The notes: a model not told the origin generated them from the sequence alone. Counted from the first letter of the stretch, positions 11,725 to 24,799 are shown. The stretch is 64,000 nucleotides of DNA from Ophioderma brevispina (GCA_023653785.1 JAMKCH010001703.1:1-64000), one strand, 5' to 3'. Made by a program: numbers and translations.

Positions 11725-14700
11725 CACAATGCATTGTGGAATAATTGGATTTGATACCTGATTCTTAGTACATTCTTCAGTCCAACAATCAGTCAAGACT
11801 CTCGCAAAAAAGGTACATTGGGTCCCGATACAAACATCAATTTATAGCCTTCTTTAGTACCATCGAAAATGTGCCTTAAAATCATCGCCATATGTCCTCC
11901 GATTTCAATATTTTTGTACATTTTTTCCCACCTCCTCCGCGCATCACTCATTATACATTTCCTCATATATACTCCCCATTTAGGAACATGGGAATATTCC
12001 ACTTTGGCAATCTGTAGAATTAACTTCATTTCTTGAAATAACTTGCCTCAGAATTCATCCAAAATCACCTTTTTCCTTCACAAAACAACAAAACAAGCCT
12101 TTTGGCCCTGGAGAAGACTTCAACACGTAACATATCCAATTTATGCTCTAAACAACCCGCTCTCTCTATCCAAAACGTTGAAGAAGTTCAATTTTTTTCT
12201 CACAATTCAAAAGGCAGTACCTACCCCAATACGTGCACACTTACTGTCTTCTGTCAGCACATTTTTTGGATTTTTCAAAGTAGACCACTTCCAATATACA
12301 GACTAACGTCGGATAACAATCAATAATGAGACCTAAATTGAGCATTGAGTAGACAATATGTTTACTATTCTCCGTGTTCTCGTGGACTATAAACTGTTGC
12401 CAAGAATTGAAGAGAATGTAAAATTGATACTCTGCAGAAAGGATTCCTTCTAGAAGGAGATGGTTCACTGTTACTTCAAAAGGATAAACTTTTTCATCCG
12501 CCTATTCATCTTAATAACCTTAAATCCTATTGATCGATCAAGCCTTTGCGCTTCCGTGCTATAGAACATTACATACACCTGTCCTTAAATCCCAGAACTA
12601 TCCAATTACCCAGCGGTCACTGCCATTTACACCAAGTTCATTACCCTTTGGTCGTGACCGTACAGCGAAACGTACTCTTCGAGCATCACATACAGACACT
12701 TGACCCAAATTTTCAAAGCATTTTGGCTCTTTTTGACACTGTCTGACACCAACAGGAGGTTCAGTTGTATTCAAAATGCATTTATCTAATCATCATCATA
12801 TCAGTATTCACAGGAAACTAACGGATCTGTTTAAAATTATGGCTAAATTTAACACATCCTATTGACCTCAAAACATGAAATCAAGGGCTAATTTTGCTGT
12901 TTTCTTTGTAAAAAGTCATTGTTTTCCTCAATTATTTCGCCAATGAATAAACTAAATAATGATCGATCAGAACAAACGTGGAATTAATTAATAGCAGAGA
13001 AATTTTGCTAGGAATTTAATAACTGTTTAGTCTAGCAGTGGAGTCAATTACTTTCTGTTCTGAACTTTCCTGACGGGCCAAGTGAGTCGGATGAACAGAT
13101 TAATCAAAAGGTGCAATCGAGCGGCCCTTTGAAGTGACCCAAAAAGGAGCTTATGAAATGAGAGTAATCCTGGGTAATCGGATTTCACAATCGAGCCATC
13201 TCCTTCTTTCTCATCTTATCTGATAGGATGCAAATGCTATTTCACACAGTTGAAAAGTCTCTCGCTAAATGAACCATCATAAAATCGTTGGCTTTAATTC
13301 CAATTCTTATTAGAATGATGAGCAGGACCAGCAATTCAATCTTAAACTGTATGTAACACTTAACTGTGACCAGGGGGGGGGGGGGTTCATAGGGACCCTC
13401 CAAAGTTGTTTTCGCGCTGGACCGCTGTACGCATGGTTTTGCCGCGATTTTTTTTTTGTAATTGTCTACTTTTAAATGCGCTTCTTTTCACCCAACAATA
13501 ATTAAAATCGGCCAACCGTTAATGAGTTAATTAGGAGGGTCACATTGACCCCCCGGGCACTAACGGAAGTCATCTGAGAATATTTTAAAAATCAAAGCAA
13601 CCAAACCAAATTTTGGTGGCTGATTTTTCACACATACATATTAAGTAAACAATTATTAGTAAACAATAAAAATAAATTAACCCTTTATGTGGTGAAATGT
13701 GAAAACAAACAATTCTGTGGAAGTTGCTAAACGGATTACAGAGTCTATGGGGAAAATACGTGTATTTTGCAACCCCCGTAAAAAATACCAGACTCCCTAA
13801 AATGCATGTTTTATGTTAAATTATGTCATTGGGTTTCTTCTAGAGAGATATCACATAAAATAAGTTTTCAAATAGTTTGAGTGTAAGCGCAAAGCTCGTT
13901 TTGAATTTTCCGTCTTTTGCCCATTTTTGCGTGTTTTGTGAAAACAATGTTTTGCCCCTAATTTGCCGACCAAATAACAAATTTTAATTTTTTATCCACA
14001 TGTGGTAGAAATTTAGTACCAACAACTTCCCCCGGGAAAGTGAGTTTCTTATGGGGAGGGCGGTCCCATGGAACCCCCCCCCACCTGGGCCACCAACACG
14101 GGAGTTGAAACCCCTTGGTCATAAGTGTTAAAGGTGTATTTCGTGATTTGGTTATGGTTCAACTCTTGATCTGACCCACTGTGTATTAATCATAATAATA
14201 AGAAGAAGAAGAACAACAACAACAATATTTGCACAATATTTCTCAGTATAATCCTTCGATATGGGGATAGTTTGACAGACAAGCTTACCGTCGCCGATCG
14301 GTTGCAAACAAAAAATACACCTGTGAGGTATTATATGGAAATCTCTTGTCGCATCTTTAACTGGATATCGGGCTCCGTTAAATGGAGATATTAAAACAAC
14401 TAGCTAAACATTATAAAATAAAAGTCCTGATCCGGAGGTTAACAAACTTATTCGGGGGTTAAGGGCCCCGCCTGAACCCACGTATGGAAATCATTTTCAA
14501 CATATCAATGTCTAACCCAAAAAGATCTTATCTGGGAGTTAGCTTATCTCGGATCATTAGGTCCTTATCTCCATCTTGCGATTATATAACAAAGCTGAAA
14601 GCAAATTAACGCGGCTTATCCGGGTTCAAGGGTTTAGTAAAGCTGCTAGCCCAAAACAGGCCCTTATTCGTAATGCCGATAACCAAAGCTGAACCCCAAA

Positions 14701-15480
14701 TAACGGGTCTTTTCAAACAAACAGACTAACAAAGCTTATCCCTGGATAACGTTTCTTATCTCCAGACAAGGAAGACTTATTCAAGGTAGCTTTGCAGAAC
14801 TCGAGATAACGACCATTATGTGGGATTCAACTAAGTTACCTCCATCAGCTTAACAGAGCGTTATATCAATGTAGGGCTTCTTCATTTCGAGATAAGGAAC
14901 CTTTAAGCTTAGATCAAAATCTATTAATTTTGCAGGAATAGCTTAAAAGTGAAGCATAAGTCTGTAGAATTATCATAAGTTACTTTTTCCAACTGACGAA
15001 TTTACAGAAAAGGAAGAAAACGGCAGTGTTCAAAAATAGGAATCTCCATTCAATTACGTGTTGTAGGCCTAGTAAGTGTCCGAACGGACAGTAATGACTA
15101 AAACTTCCGATTTTGTCCTTATTGTGTTGCTTCTATTCCTATCATTTGCAGTGTATGTAAGGATACCTGTATTTGTTACAAACATGCAAAAACCTGATTT
15201 TTTAGATTTTCTGATTTAGCAAATCACTGATGCCTTTAAGCGACAGTGCAACTAAGCAGTCCCATTTTCTGGTCAATGGAGGTTTTAAAAAGTAGACTTT
15301 GAATTAGGCCACGTCAAAAGATTCAGAATGGTTCTTGATTGGTATTTTGATGGTATCACAGGTGAATCGAAAGTACGTGGATAAAAGTATTAAAAAATAT
15401 GTCACATTTATAAATAGAATGACTGAATGTGGATCTACCAGTGAGAGACGCTTGGCGTGTTAAATGGTATGGGACCAAGG
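11725..15480 (+). repeat. 3.8-kb tandem duplication, copy B
   Basis: This is colinear with copy A and ends at GGGACCAAGG near 15471-15480, which matches 11701-11710. The junction between copies lies at about 11711-11736. Nearly every 20-40 bases an indel separates the copies. That is more than ordinary recent duplication usually shows, and it resembles unpolished long-read consensus. A real tandem duplication cannot be excluded. Confidence 0.8.
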
Positions 15481-15713
15481 AATACAGTTTTTTCCTAAAC
15501 CTAAATTAGTTTATGTGCGAAGTAAAATCTCTATAACCACATTAAACCTTGCAAGTCACATTTTCAAGTATAAAATAGATGAACTTGCTAAAAATATGGT
15601 CATGCCATTCTGTATACCTGCCATCCATTCCATCAATATGTTCTTAACCTAGAGGAAGGAATATTCGTTCAGTTTAAAAAAAACATGACGCGAAGTACAG
15701 CGAGATCTTCAAC

Positions 15714-15947
15714 ATAAAGACATTATTCGACAAGGCATTTGAAAAAGCGTCAAAATCAGACTGGGAACATACATTCCGACACGTGATGGATATTTAAAAT
15801 CCATACTGTGAACACCATCATATCTGTGATGTTGGCATTCCGCAAATTGCATGCATTAAATTGGCTGTCCAAGACTCATTTGACGCAATTGATGCTTAAG
15901 ACAAAGCCCTGAAAGTGAGCGACTTGGCAACAGCCTTTAAGACGTAA
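15714..15947 (+). pseudogene. Coding-like remnant, unidentified
   Basis: One frame reads as protein-like sequence over 77 codons before a terminal TAA. It includes FDKAFEKASKSDWEHTFRH, EHHHICDVGIPQIACIKLA and DKALKVSDLATAFKT, with two internal TAA stops. Both internal stops could come from single G-to-T changes in GAA codons, but that is a guess. I do not recognise the family. It could be a decayed transposon ORF or an old gene exon. Confidence 0.3.
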
Positions 15948-16860
15948 CATTTTTTCAAGCATAGGCCTGTGAATTTATAGTATTTTACTGTGATCATTGG
16001 GTTTTTTAAATATGGGAGAAGCAAACACCTTTTTATTTATAGGACACAAGGAAAAAATGACACCGACTTTGGTCCCTTAAAACAGTTTTGCACCAAACAA
16101 TATTGGAATATAATGGAACCTTGAATTAGTTTCAAGTCGAGGTCAGTTGATCATTTCCAGCCTTTTCGTTCCAATAGTAAACACTTAAGTGAACTACATG
16201 TTACCAGTTTTACGACTAACGATGTACTTTGAATATTTTTTTTGTACTTGTCTAATTTTCGGATATGAAAAAATAAAAAATATTAAAATCTATCGCCCCC
16301 ATTAATTAGATAATTAGATTGGGTCTCTATAGCAACACCCCCCCTCCCCTTCACGGTCCACCAACGGGAATGTCACGCAGTAAAAATATTAATTTCAAAA
16401 AAATGGATTCTTATTGGCACAATACCGTAAATTATTCCTCCTCCGCATTTTCCAGTCCTCCTTGACCCCCTTTTTGTCCCTATCCATGTTTTTTTTGTCT
16501 GTCTGTCTACCCATGTGTCTCTCTTTATCAGTCTGTCTGAGAGAGAGAGGAGTGGGATGTTACTATCTCTGTGCTTCCTCTCTCTCTCTCTCTCTCTTTA
16601 TATATAAAAATTAGAATTGGTTGTTTGATTTTTAAAAATATTCTCAGATGACTTCCGTTAGCGCCCGGGGGGCATGGGACCCTCACGGAGCCCCTGAAAT
16701 GACATGGTAGATTTAGTTTTTTTTTAAAATTATCTCGAGATAAAAACATTACCCCGAGATTATCGTCAGCAGGCTCATTTGGAAATACATCTTACTCAAA
16801 TTTCCTTTCCAAGACCTGATCTGTCATAGGCCATTGTATGTTTTTGTGAAGTTAACATTA

Positions 16861-18554
16861 CAGTGTGAGTCAAAAAAACCCTACATTCAGAATAAAAAAA
16901 TAATTAAAATAGTTAAGACTTGTTTATGCTCAAATGTTTGCTATGGTTATAAAGAAGGATAAACAGGCTTTCAGAAAACGTTTATTTGGTGTCATTTGGA
17001 CTTTACTTTGGAGGAAGAAGTTACGCCTATTTTGCTGAGAGACTTAAAAATCCTGTTTGGCCGATTTGGAGCCAAACAAAGATGCATCGTTTACATAGAG
17101 TAACATGGTCTTCAGCAGTGATTTGAGTACAAACATTTAACACCAAATTATTGTTAAACAATAGAAGGTGGGAGAGTAATGAAGGATTATAAAAATAATA
17201 TCTCAGAGATTACAAAAGAAAATGCTAAGTGAACAAATGTTCAATTTCCCAAATAAGAAAGTTAAGTAGATGATGTAAGACCACAGTTTACTTTGGTTCA
17301 GCAAGATTTCATGGTTTTAACCTACAACGAAACTTGGGAGCAAAAGTAAAACCATAGCAATGTTATATTCCGCTTGAAAAAAAACAGCACTGCGATATTG
17401 AATTTTAAGTTTTAATTCCAATTTATTTACAGAAAACTTTAGTTCTTCCTACAATTTATGGACGCTGAGTATACTGTATTTGTGCAAAACAATTACCTTA
17501 AAAAAAAAAAAAAAAAAAAACCCCCCTCCCCTTCACGGTCCACCAACGGGAATGTCACGCAGTAAAAATATTAATTTCAAAAAAATGGGTTCGTATTGGC
17601 ACAATACCCTAAATTATTCCTCCTCCGCATTTTCCAGTCCTCCTTGACCCCCTTTTTGTCTCTATCCATGTTTTTTGTCTGTCTGTCTACCCATGTGTCT
17701 CTCTTTATTAGTCTGTCTGAGAGAGAGGAGTGGGATGTTACTATCTCTGTGCTTCCTCTCTGTCTCTCTCTCTCTCTCTCTTTATATATAAAAATTAGAA
17801 TTGGTTGTTTGATTTTTAAAAATATTCTCAGATGACTTCCGTTAGTGCCCGGGGGGCATGGGACCCTCACGGAGCCCCTGAAATGACATGGTAGATTTAG
17901 TTTTTTTTTTTAAATTATCTCGAGATAAAAAAATTACCCCGAGATTATCGTCAGCAGGCTCATTTGGAAATACATCTTACTCAAATTTCCTTTCCAAGAC
18001 CTGATCTGTCATAGGCCATTGTATGTTTTTGTGAAGTTAACATTATATGACTTTTTGCACAACGGTTTTCACGCATTTATGACAGAAAAAATGACCGTAT
18101 CGTGATCCTTAACGCCATAGAATGTATATCCGCCGCCAAACTACAATATACTTTTATAATAATTTTATTATCTCAAGATACGGTAAATTTATTATCTCGA
18201 GATAATTTTATTATCCAGAGATCTTATCTCGGGATACTTTTATTATCTCGAGATAATTTCTAAAAAAACATTCTAACGTGTCACTTTCGGGGCTCAGTAA
18301 GATTTTCACCTAAAATAATCAAAAAAAAAAAAAAAAAAAAATTGTATGGCTGAAATCGGCCAAACTGAATTTTTAGGTCTCTCCGCAAAATTGATATAAT
18401 TTCTGAACCCAAAGTCCGAAAGACACCAAATAAAAATCTTCTGATAGCCTGTTTATCTCTGTAAACAACCAAAGCAAACATTGAAGCAAAAATAACGTTT
18501 AACCTTTGAAGAAAAAATCTTTCCTGAATGTAGGGTTTTTATTGACTCACACTG
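16861..18554. mobile_element. TA-flanked long-TIR transposon with nested insert
   Basis: The left end reads CAGTGTGAGTCAAAAA and the right end is its inverted partner TTTATTGACTCACACTG. TIRs are about 30 bp, extended by roughly 200 bp of diverged inverted similarity (16910-17100 against 18340-18480). TA flanks both ends (16859-16860 and 18555-18556), as Tc1/mariner-type elements leave. Without the 800-bp insert at 17521-18320 the element is about 875 bp. No transposase frame is visible, so it is non-autonomous. The pre-insertion site survives in the inner XY copy, which reads CAT-TA-TATGAC. Confidence 0.8.
17521..18320 (+). mobile_element. XY repeat, inner intact copy
   Basis: This 800-bp copy lies inside the TA-flanked transposon and is bracketed by two A runs of 21 each (17500-17520 and 18321-18341). 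The runs look like a target duplication in an A tract, or the tract may have guided the insertion. Its last third repeats TTATCTCGAGATAA-type palindromes at about 18165-18260. The overlapping open frames are products of the CT microsatellite and are not genes. Confidence 0.75.
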
Positions 18555-18830
18555 TATATGACTTTTTGCACAACGGTTTTCACGCATTTATGACAGAAAA
18601 ATGACCCTATCGTGATCCTTAACGCCATAGAATGCATATCCGCCGCCAAACTACAATATACTTTTATAATAATTTTATTATCTCAAGATACGGTAAATTT
18701 ATTATCTCGAGATAATTTTATTATCCAGAGATCTTATCTCAGGATACTTTTATTATCTCGAGATAATTTCTAAAAAAACATTCTAACGTGTCACTTTCGG
18801 GGCTCAGTAAGATTTTCACCTAAAATAATC

Positions 18831-20249
18831 ATTATAACAAAATTTCCGGATCCGGAATTTTATTACAAAGTTGTGATTTTTCATATGCAGGACATCGATT
18901 TGAACTTAACTATTTCACACACTGATTAATGTGTGGACAAGCATTATGTACATGCCAAAATCACAATATTAGAAAATAGAGGGCGCTATCCTCGGGAAAT
19001 CTTTGAGTCAGCTTTTGAATCAGCTGTTGGATTTGCATGGGTAATGTTTGTGTTACTATGTATGTTTGTGTTTGTGTTTGTGTGTGTGTGTGTGTGTTTG
19101 TGTTTGTGGGCGTGTTTATCTTGGCAAAACGATTTAGTATGACGTATGTTTGTGCACTATGTATTCTCCTAATGTATTCGTCATAGCGTTGGGTATTTGT
19201 CACAGCACAGGGCGCAATATTTGATTCCAACCAGATTTAACCTCATTACGATGCCAAACAAATTACTGTGAATACACGCATGCCATTTTGTTTTTCTTTT
19301 CCATTCACCTTAACACAACAATGCCCTTTGTCATTCAGGTATTGTGAATTTCAAGAACCGTAATACCAGTGGACTCTGTGGGAAATCGGTGTAATATAAC
19401 CACTCTTATGACCCCCTCCCCGGTTCCCTCTCGGTCAGTAATTGGTGGCGTGTAGCCCCGCAGCCAAACCGACCCAGATACACCGACCGATTTTTTTAAA
19501 CACAGTTTTAAGTAGAACGACAAGTGTAGACTGCCAAGTTTTCCTGCCGTGGTTGATAACTCTTTCCACACCGTGGAAGCCTAGTTTAAATTACCCTGAA
19601 GTTATGCGTTGTTTTTACGATTTCTCCTTAAATTGACCCAATACTTAACATGTTTCGAATCATTTGAACACTTTTTGCAAACCGATATCGATTATAGCAA
19701 TTATAACTCTATTTAAAAAGTCGCCAGCTCGTAATGAAATTTCGGAGCATGTTTGCTCAAGTTTTCTTACATAGTTAAGTTGAAAAAAGGTTATTGCAAA
19801 ATAATTTGTTTGGTGTCAAATGTTTAGATCTGGCGTGGTATTTGTTAAGCTACACAATATTAGTATGTCATTTAATTTCTGTGAAGTATCATCTTGATTG
19901 GTTTGTAGTTTTCATAGTCATGATAGTACCATATCCTAAACGGAACGATAATTTACATAGATAAAACACCTAACAAAATACTTGAAGCTGATTGGTCAAA
20001 TATTAATGAAATGGGAACACCCTCTACTTTGATGTTGATCACTGGTTTCTTAACCTCGGACGCAGTCTGAACTTAATTTAGAAACTTTTAACCAGAATTT
20101 ATGGTTAAAGTTAGTAGAAAAGTCTAGGAGAAGACCAATAATGAAGTGGTATATTTGGATCACAGGGGTGAAAACACCGCCATCGTGTGCCTTCGGGGTA
20201 ACATTTGAGGAAATTAAGGCAAAAAAGTGAAAATAAGGGTATCGGACAT
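18831..20249. other. No gene seen; TG microsatellite
   Basis: A TTTG/TG microsatellite lies at about 19059-19106. The rest shows no recognisable gene. Short open frames on both strands around it are driven by the microsatellite. Confidence 0.35.
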
Positions 20250-20391
20250 GAATAAAAGGAAGGCTGTGATTCGGTCATCTCACATACTGCAATTTGGAGC
20301 TGTTACATCTGTGGATCAGGGAGACCATCCAGGAAGGGCTGCGAACGAATTACTTCAGTTGTCAGAAACTTCTTTTCCTTAAGCGAATATA
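20250..20391 (+). promoter_or_regulatory. Possible promoter and non-coding first exon
   Basis: A TATA-like AATAAAAGG at about 20250-20258 precedes about 110 bp of balanced composition that ends in AATATAAG before a good donor, GTAAGA, at 20392. It could be an untranslated first exon of the deiodinase gene, whose first coding exon is preceded by an acceptor near 36473. The 16-kb gap and the lack of any transcript evidence make this weak. Confidence 0.15.
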
Positions 20392-20561
20392 AGGTAAGAA
20401 ATTCAAATCATTTATTCTAGATTTTATCAATTAAGTTTTACTCTTCAAATCTAGAAAGTACAACGAAATTTCTTTGAGGCATTTATGATTTGTAATTATC
20501 TTGATTGTTTCATCTTAATTCCCCTTAAGTTACAATTAATCTCGCTTTTGTCTTCGTTATT

Positions 20562-20596
<35 letters not shown>

Positions 20597-21559
20597 AAAA
20601 TATGAATCAAATTGATAAATAATCTTTAAATTAATAACACACTTAATTTACGCTAGACTTCGAAATCATCCAACTATTTCTGATATTTATGTATTTGTTA
20701 TATTTAAATAAGCATTTCAAATTATTTTCATTTGAATTAATTCAATTTACGAGAGATGAAAAGTTATTAGCACAAGAATAATTGGAATAAATTTTCATTC
20801 TCTCCATGACAATTTCTGAAGGTTCTTTTTAGATACAGAAGCTCCACTATTCTTGTTAAGTATTTTTTTAATTATCCTTCAACATTAAGAAAATAAGCAA
20901 GAAAGGTCTGACAGTACACTGGTGTCCCTAATGTTGGATATTAAGAAGGCATGGCCCAGAAAATTAGACACTATGGGGAAAAAAGTGGAAGATGGAGATC
21001 AGCCCATTTCAATGTTAAATTGATTTGCCACTTTTATCAGAAAAATTTATCAGCCAATTTGGTGATAAAACATATTCACAAAATATTAAAAATCTGACAT
21101 GTCCGCTCATAAAAATGTACATACCCATTAAAATGGGTCCAAGATGCCCTCTTCTCTGACTTGAAAAAATGAAGCTTTAACACTGGTCAAGGTCTTCCTA
21201 CTCCTACCCCTGCGGAAATCACTTTTCCAAAGGAATTTTAGCACGACTTACCATACGTGCAGGGCAATAAGACAATAAAAAATTAAGCAATAAAATTAGA
21301 ATCCCACAGAGAAACCTAAAAAATTCACAATTACTGTTGTAATTAATTAATGATTTAATGACACTTTGCTTGAACTGATTTTTAAACAAAAAAATATGAG
21401 TAGAAAAAACGACCTTAGTCGTAAATAAAACTGGCCCCCAAAATGTACTTTGCGGGTCCTCGCAACCCCCCCCCCCCCCCGTACATTAAAAGTATTTTAA
21501 AACCAAATTGGATGCAATTCTGATTGCCTAAGATAACATTACGAAATTAGCATTCTACA
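20392..21559. other. AT-rich, no gene seen
   Basis: This AT-rich stretch holds a 30-base T run (20563-20592) and a C run near 21466-21480. I see no gene. Confidence 0.3.
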
Positions 21560-21715
21560 TATGGTTCATTCATTTGTCTTTATTGTCGTTTGGGATGTTT
21601 CCGTTAATTTACAGGGGTGTCGGTTGTACACTTATACTCTCTCTGGATTCGAACCCTAGACATCTTGTTCAGTAAGGAGGAATGACGCTCAAACCTTAAG
21701 CTACGGAAACATTCG
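21560..21715 (-). mobile_element. tRNA-derived SINE
   Basis: On the minus strand a tRNA-like head carries an A-box-like TAGCTTAAGGT (21693-21703) and a perfect B box GGTTCGAATCC (21645-21655), about 37 bases apart. Downstream comes a short body and a tail reading AATAAAGACAAATGAATGAA. The head does not fold into a full cloverleaf with an intact acceptor stem by eye, so a SINE is more likely than a tRNA gene. Confidence 0.55.
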
Positions 21716-23684
21716 TTTGATTTTCAAAGCCACGTGATATACTCCAGTCGCAGCGAACGATTTCTGATCGTGAGCATGCGTAACACTTGATCTTGGGTCA
21801 AAAAATCCGGTATTACGGATCCGAACGGAGGAACAGGGAGTCAGTGCCCCCTAAAAAAATTGACACCAACATCACGCAAAATTAATGAGCACCATTTTTT
21901 GGCCCTAACAATTCCCCTTACGCCGCATAGAGCATTGAATCACTTGGTTACTTCTTTTTCGACAGTGCCAATGTTCAGTCATAGATATTGCTTTTATTAA
22001 GGAAATACTGGCAAGATGCTCGCACAAAAATAAATATTTGATTTCACAAGAGAAAAAAAATGCCACAAGGGAATTTGGAAGAGAATCTATAGCAATTACG
22101 TAAGTTACGCGAAACCGAGACATTAGATACCGCACTGTAAAAACATAGTAAATTGATCTGCAAATAGTCCTATAAGACATCATTGACTAACTTAGTAAAA
22201 ACGATGTCTTACACTGAAGCAAAATGGGGTGCTAAAAATTATAAAGCTTATCGATGAAAGTTTCTGGTGTTGAAAATCTTAGGTATTACCACCGTGGGGT
22301 ATGACCAATTTTATTTATGTATTTGTTGATCTTCTATGAAATGTGAGAGGTAGGTAAGCAGTAAATTAGAAAGCAAAACAATAACAAAACCAAACATTTT
22401 CTACTAAATGCAGACATTACAAATATAATGTTACATAGATAACAGGGTGCGGTTCCGCAGTGATTTCTTAATTAATTAAAATTTATGAATTTATGATGCT
22501 TATTTTAATTTCAGTTTTGTTTGTTTTTTAAATTTGTTGTGTTTTTACTTTTTTTTATTTTGTGTAATTTTAATTGAATATTTGTTTTTGGAAAATTTTT
22601 TTTAGTTTAAATGTAGGTTGTGCTTTTTAATGTTTTTTTTTTTTTATAAATATGTGTTTTTTTGTTTTTGTTTTTTTTTTTGTAATTAAACTAATTAACC
22701 CCAAAGAGTGTATTCATCATTGAACACCAAAAATTGTGTTAATACTAATACTAACATGGCGATATTTAACCCCGCGATGTGCGGTCCCCTATCGATTCCC
22801 GGTGGTTGTTAAAATTAAAATTAAACCTATGCGTCTTTACGTAACGTTACCCAGTTTTGAAGATGTATAGTTGGACCAATTTGTATCAAATTTCTGATAA
22901 CTTCTATAATACTGCGGAGAGATATGGTCCAAATTATGTCCTGACCGTAACGTTGAGTATATACCACAATTTCAGTTTGGCGGAAAATGGGTCGATTGGG
23001 TGTGTAGAATAAAAATCTGCCGGGGGGGGGGTGGGCCACCTGGGCATCCTTGGGCATTGCGAGAAATCAAAGATGGCGTCGCCATAAATGATCATTATTA
23101 TGTATTCAACCCTATAGTTTCAAAACTATGGAGGTACAGATATGACTATGGATCCACTGAACAAGTGTTATGACACTTGTAACATTAAGTCATATCTTAA
23201 ATTCAACAAATGGAAGACAAATCTAAGAATTTTAAACTATGCCCTATAACAGCAATACCTGCGATAAAAAAATTGCTTATGAAGTACTTAGAGTATGTTG
23301 TTATACATCAATAAGTATTATGATACTTTTAAAGTTGGAAATAAATCATGACGTCAATCAAACTATGGCAGCCAAAAACGGGATATATAAACAAGCACTG
23401 ACACAACTTTCTAAATATTACTTCAAGTATAAATTATTGTGTATTGAGAAATCCTGGATCGCCCTGATAAGTAATTTGGATCTTATGGAGTAGATATCAT
23501 GCATAAAATAGTTTTCAAAAAAGTCTTGGTGTAAAAGCCAAGGCCTCACTGGGAATGTTCTTTTTTTTTGATCCCAATTTCACGTGTTCATTTTTATTGC
23601 TGATTGGTGTTTTCTTATGACCCGTTATATGTGGGTATAAATTTCGTGCACAAAATCCTTGGGCGGAAAGTGGTTTCCTTCAAC
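21716..23684. other. No gene recognised
   Basis: There is a T-rich low-complexity tract at 22500-22690, a G run at about 23022-23032, and a small hairpin (ACAAGTGT...ACACTTGT) near 23161-23180. An 84-codon frame at 23239-23493 has no recognisable motif. No supported gene. Confidence 0.3.
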
Positions 23685-24335
23685 AATTAAGTGCCCAAGC
23701 TAAACAAAACTTCCGGTAGTGCCCAAGGGGGGGGGGGGTTCCTAGGGACCCAACCCAGAACGAATACCACTTTCCCATGGGGAGTTTGATCATGACAAAC
23801 ACAAGTAAATGGGGGTTATGTAAAAGCCAAATATCTACAAATAAAATGAAAATCCGAAACGTTGAACCTATTGACCTTTAGGCCAATGAAATTGGTCACA
23901 TCTCCCCAAAGAGTGGGTTCGCACTTGTCCATCCTCAGCAACTCGATCTTGTATTTGTATTTTTAAAAAAAGACAAAACTTAAAAAAAAAAACACCTTGG
24001 TTTTCCAATAGACTTACACAGTAGAGCACGGTCATGACAAAATTAAAATCGAAGCTCTCAGGATATAAAGGTTATTTGATTTAAGTTATTATAATTACTA
24101 ATTAATTCATAAGGTATATATCTAAGCAAATAAATCCCAAAGATTTAAATACTTACTTTTGAATAGTAAAAATCTGATTTTTCACTCGTTAGTGCCCAAG
24201 GGGTGGGGGGGGGATTTAGGGACCCCAACTAATTATCTAATGGAAGCAGTGGGCGGATTTAATTTTTTTTAGTATCAGGTGAAGCGTATTCATAAATACA
24301 GACATTAACAAAAAACTCCTTGAAAAATTTGATTG
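23685..24335 (+). repeat. Poly-G dispersed repeat family, copy 1
   Basis: The repeat begins near GTGCCCAAGC and CTTCC(G)GTTAGTGCCC, then a G run and a CCTAGGGACCCAACC phrase. It continues for about 500 bp of AT-rich body and closes with a second GTTAGTGCCCAAGGGG...GGGACCCC block. It is colinear with 46775-47320 plus 48250-48395 in a deiodinase intron. There are no coding frames. Likely a non-autonomous mobile element. Confidence 0.6.
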
Positions 24336-24799
24336 CGAACCGAGAACCCCCCCCCCTCCTGGGACAGAACGTTCGAAAGTGAGGGACCGTCCTTTGTATT
24401 GTAAGCATTCCTTTATATGGTAATAAGCGAACCTATGGGACGTCTTTCTGATTTGGCAGAGTGATCGATTGTGATCGATCAGTACTGAGTGTCAATAGAT
24501 GCGCGATCGTGACACTGTCCGTGCCGGTCCGGTAGAAAATGTAATCGATCTCTAGCATCATTGTGTTGTTGTTGTTGTGGACTGTAATTTCTAGAATAAT
24601 GTAAAATATGTTACAAAGTTATGTATCTCATAAGATATCAAATTAAATCAATTGTATTTATCGCGATTCATTCTGAATGGGGAGAAATCCCAGGGGATTA
24701 ATCTTTTGACGGACACAAAGCGGTTTCTATATAGATAGAGAGGCAAAACGTTGGAATCTTTAGAAATTCAACCGTCTCGATGTTGTTGCCACCACAAAG
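24336..24799. other. No gene seen
   Basis: I see a C run near 24350 and otherwise unremarkable AT-rich sequence without a gene. Confidence 0.25.

Larger units (their letters stand above)
16336..18830 (+). mobile_element. 800-bp repeat element XY, outer copy, interrupted
   Basis: The left part (16336-16860) and right part (18557-18830) together match the uninterrupted copy at 17521-18320 almost base for base. The element begins with a C run and CTCCCCTTCACGGTCC. It carries a CT microsatellite, the phrase CTTCCGTTAG(C/T)GCCCGGGG with GGGACCCTCACGG, and a block of TTATCTCGAGATAA palindromes. It ends CACCTAAAATAATC. A TA-flanked transposon (16861-18554) splits it. No coding capacity is visible. 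Confidence 0.75.

Noticed and set aside
11377..12029. Minus-strand frames of 139 and 78 codons
   Set aside because: They lie in the noisy tandem duplication and are not maintained in the partner copy.
21640..21715. Functional tRNA gene on the minus strand
   Set aside because: A and B boxes are present but no matched acceptor stem or anticodon arm was seen, and a SINE-like tail follows.
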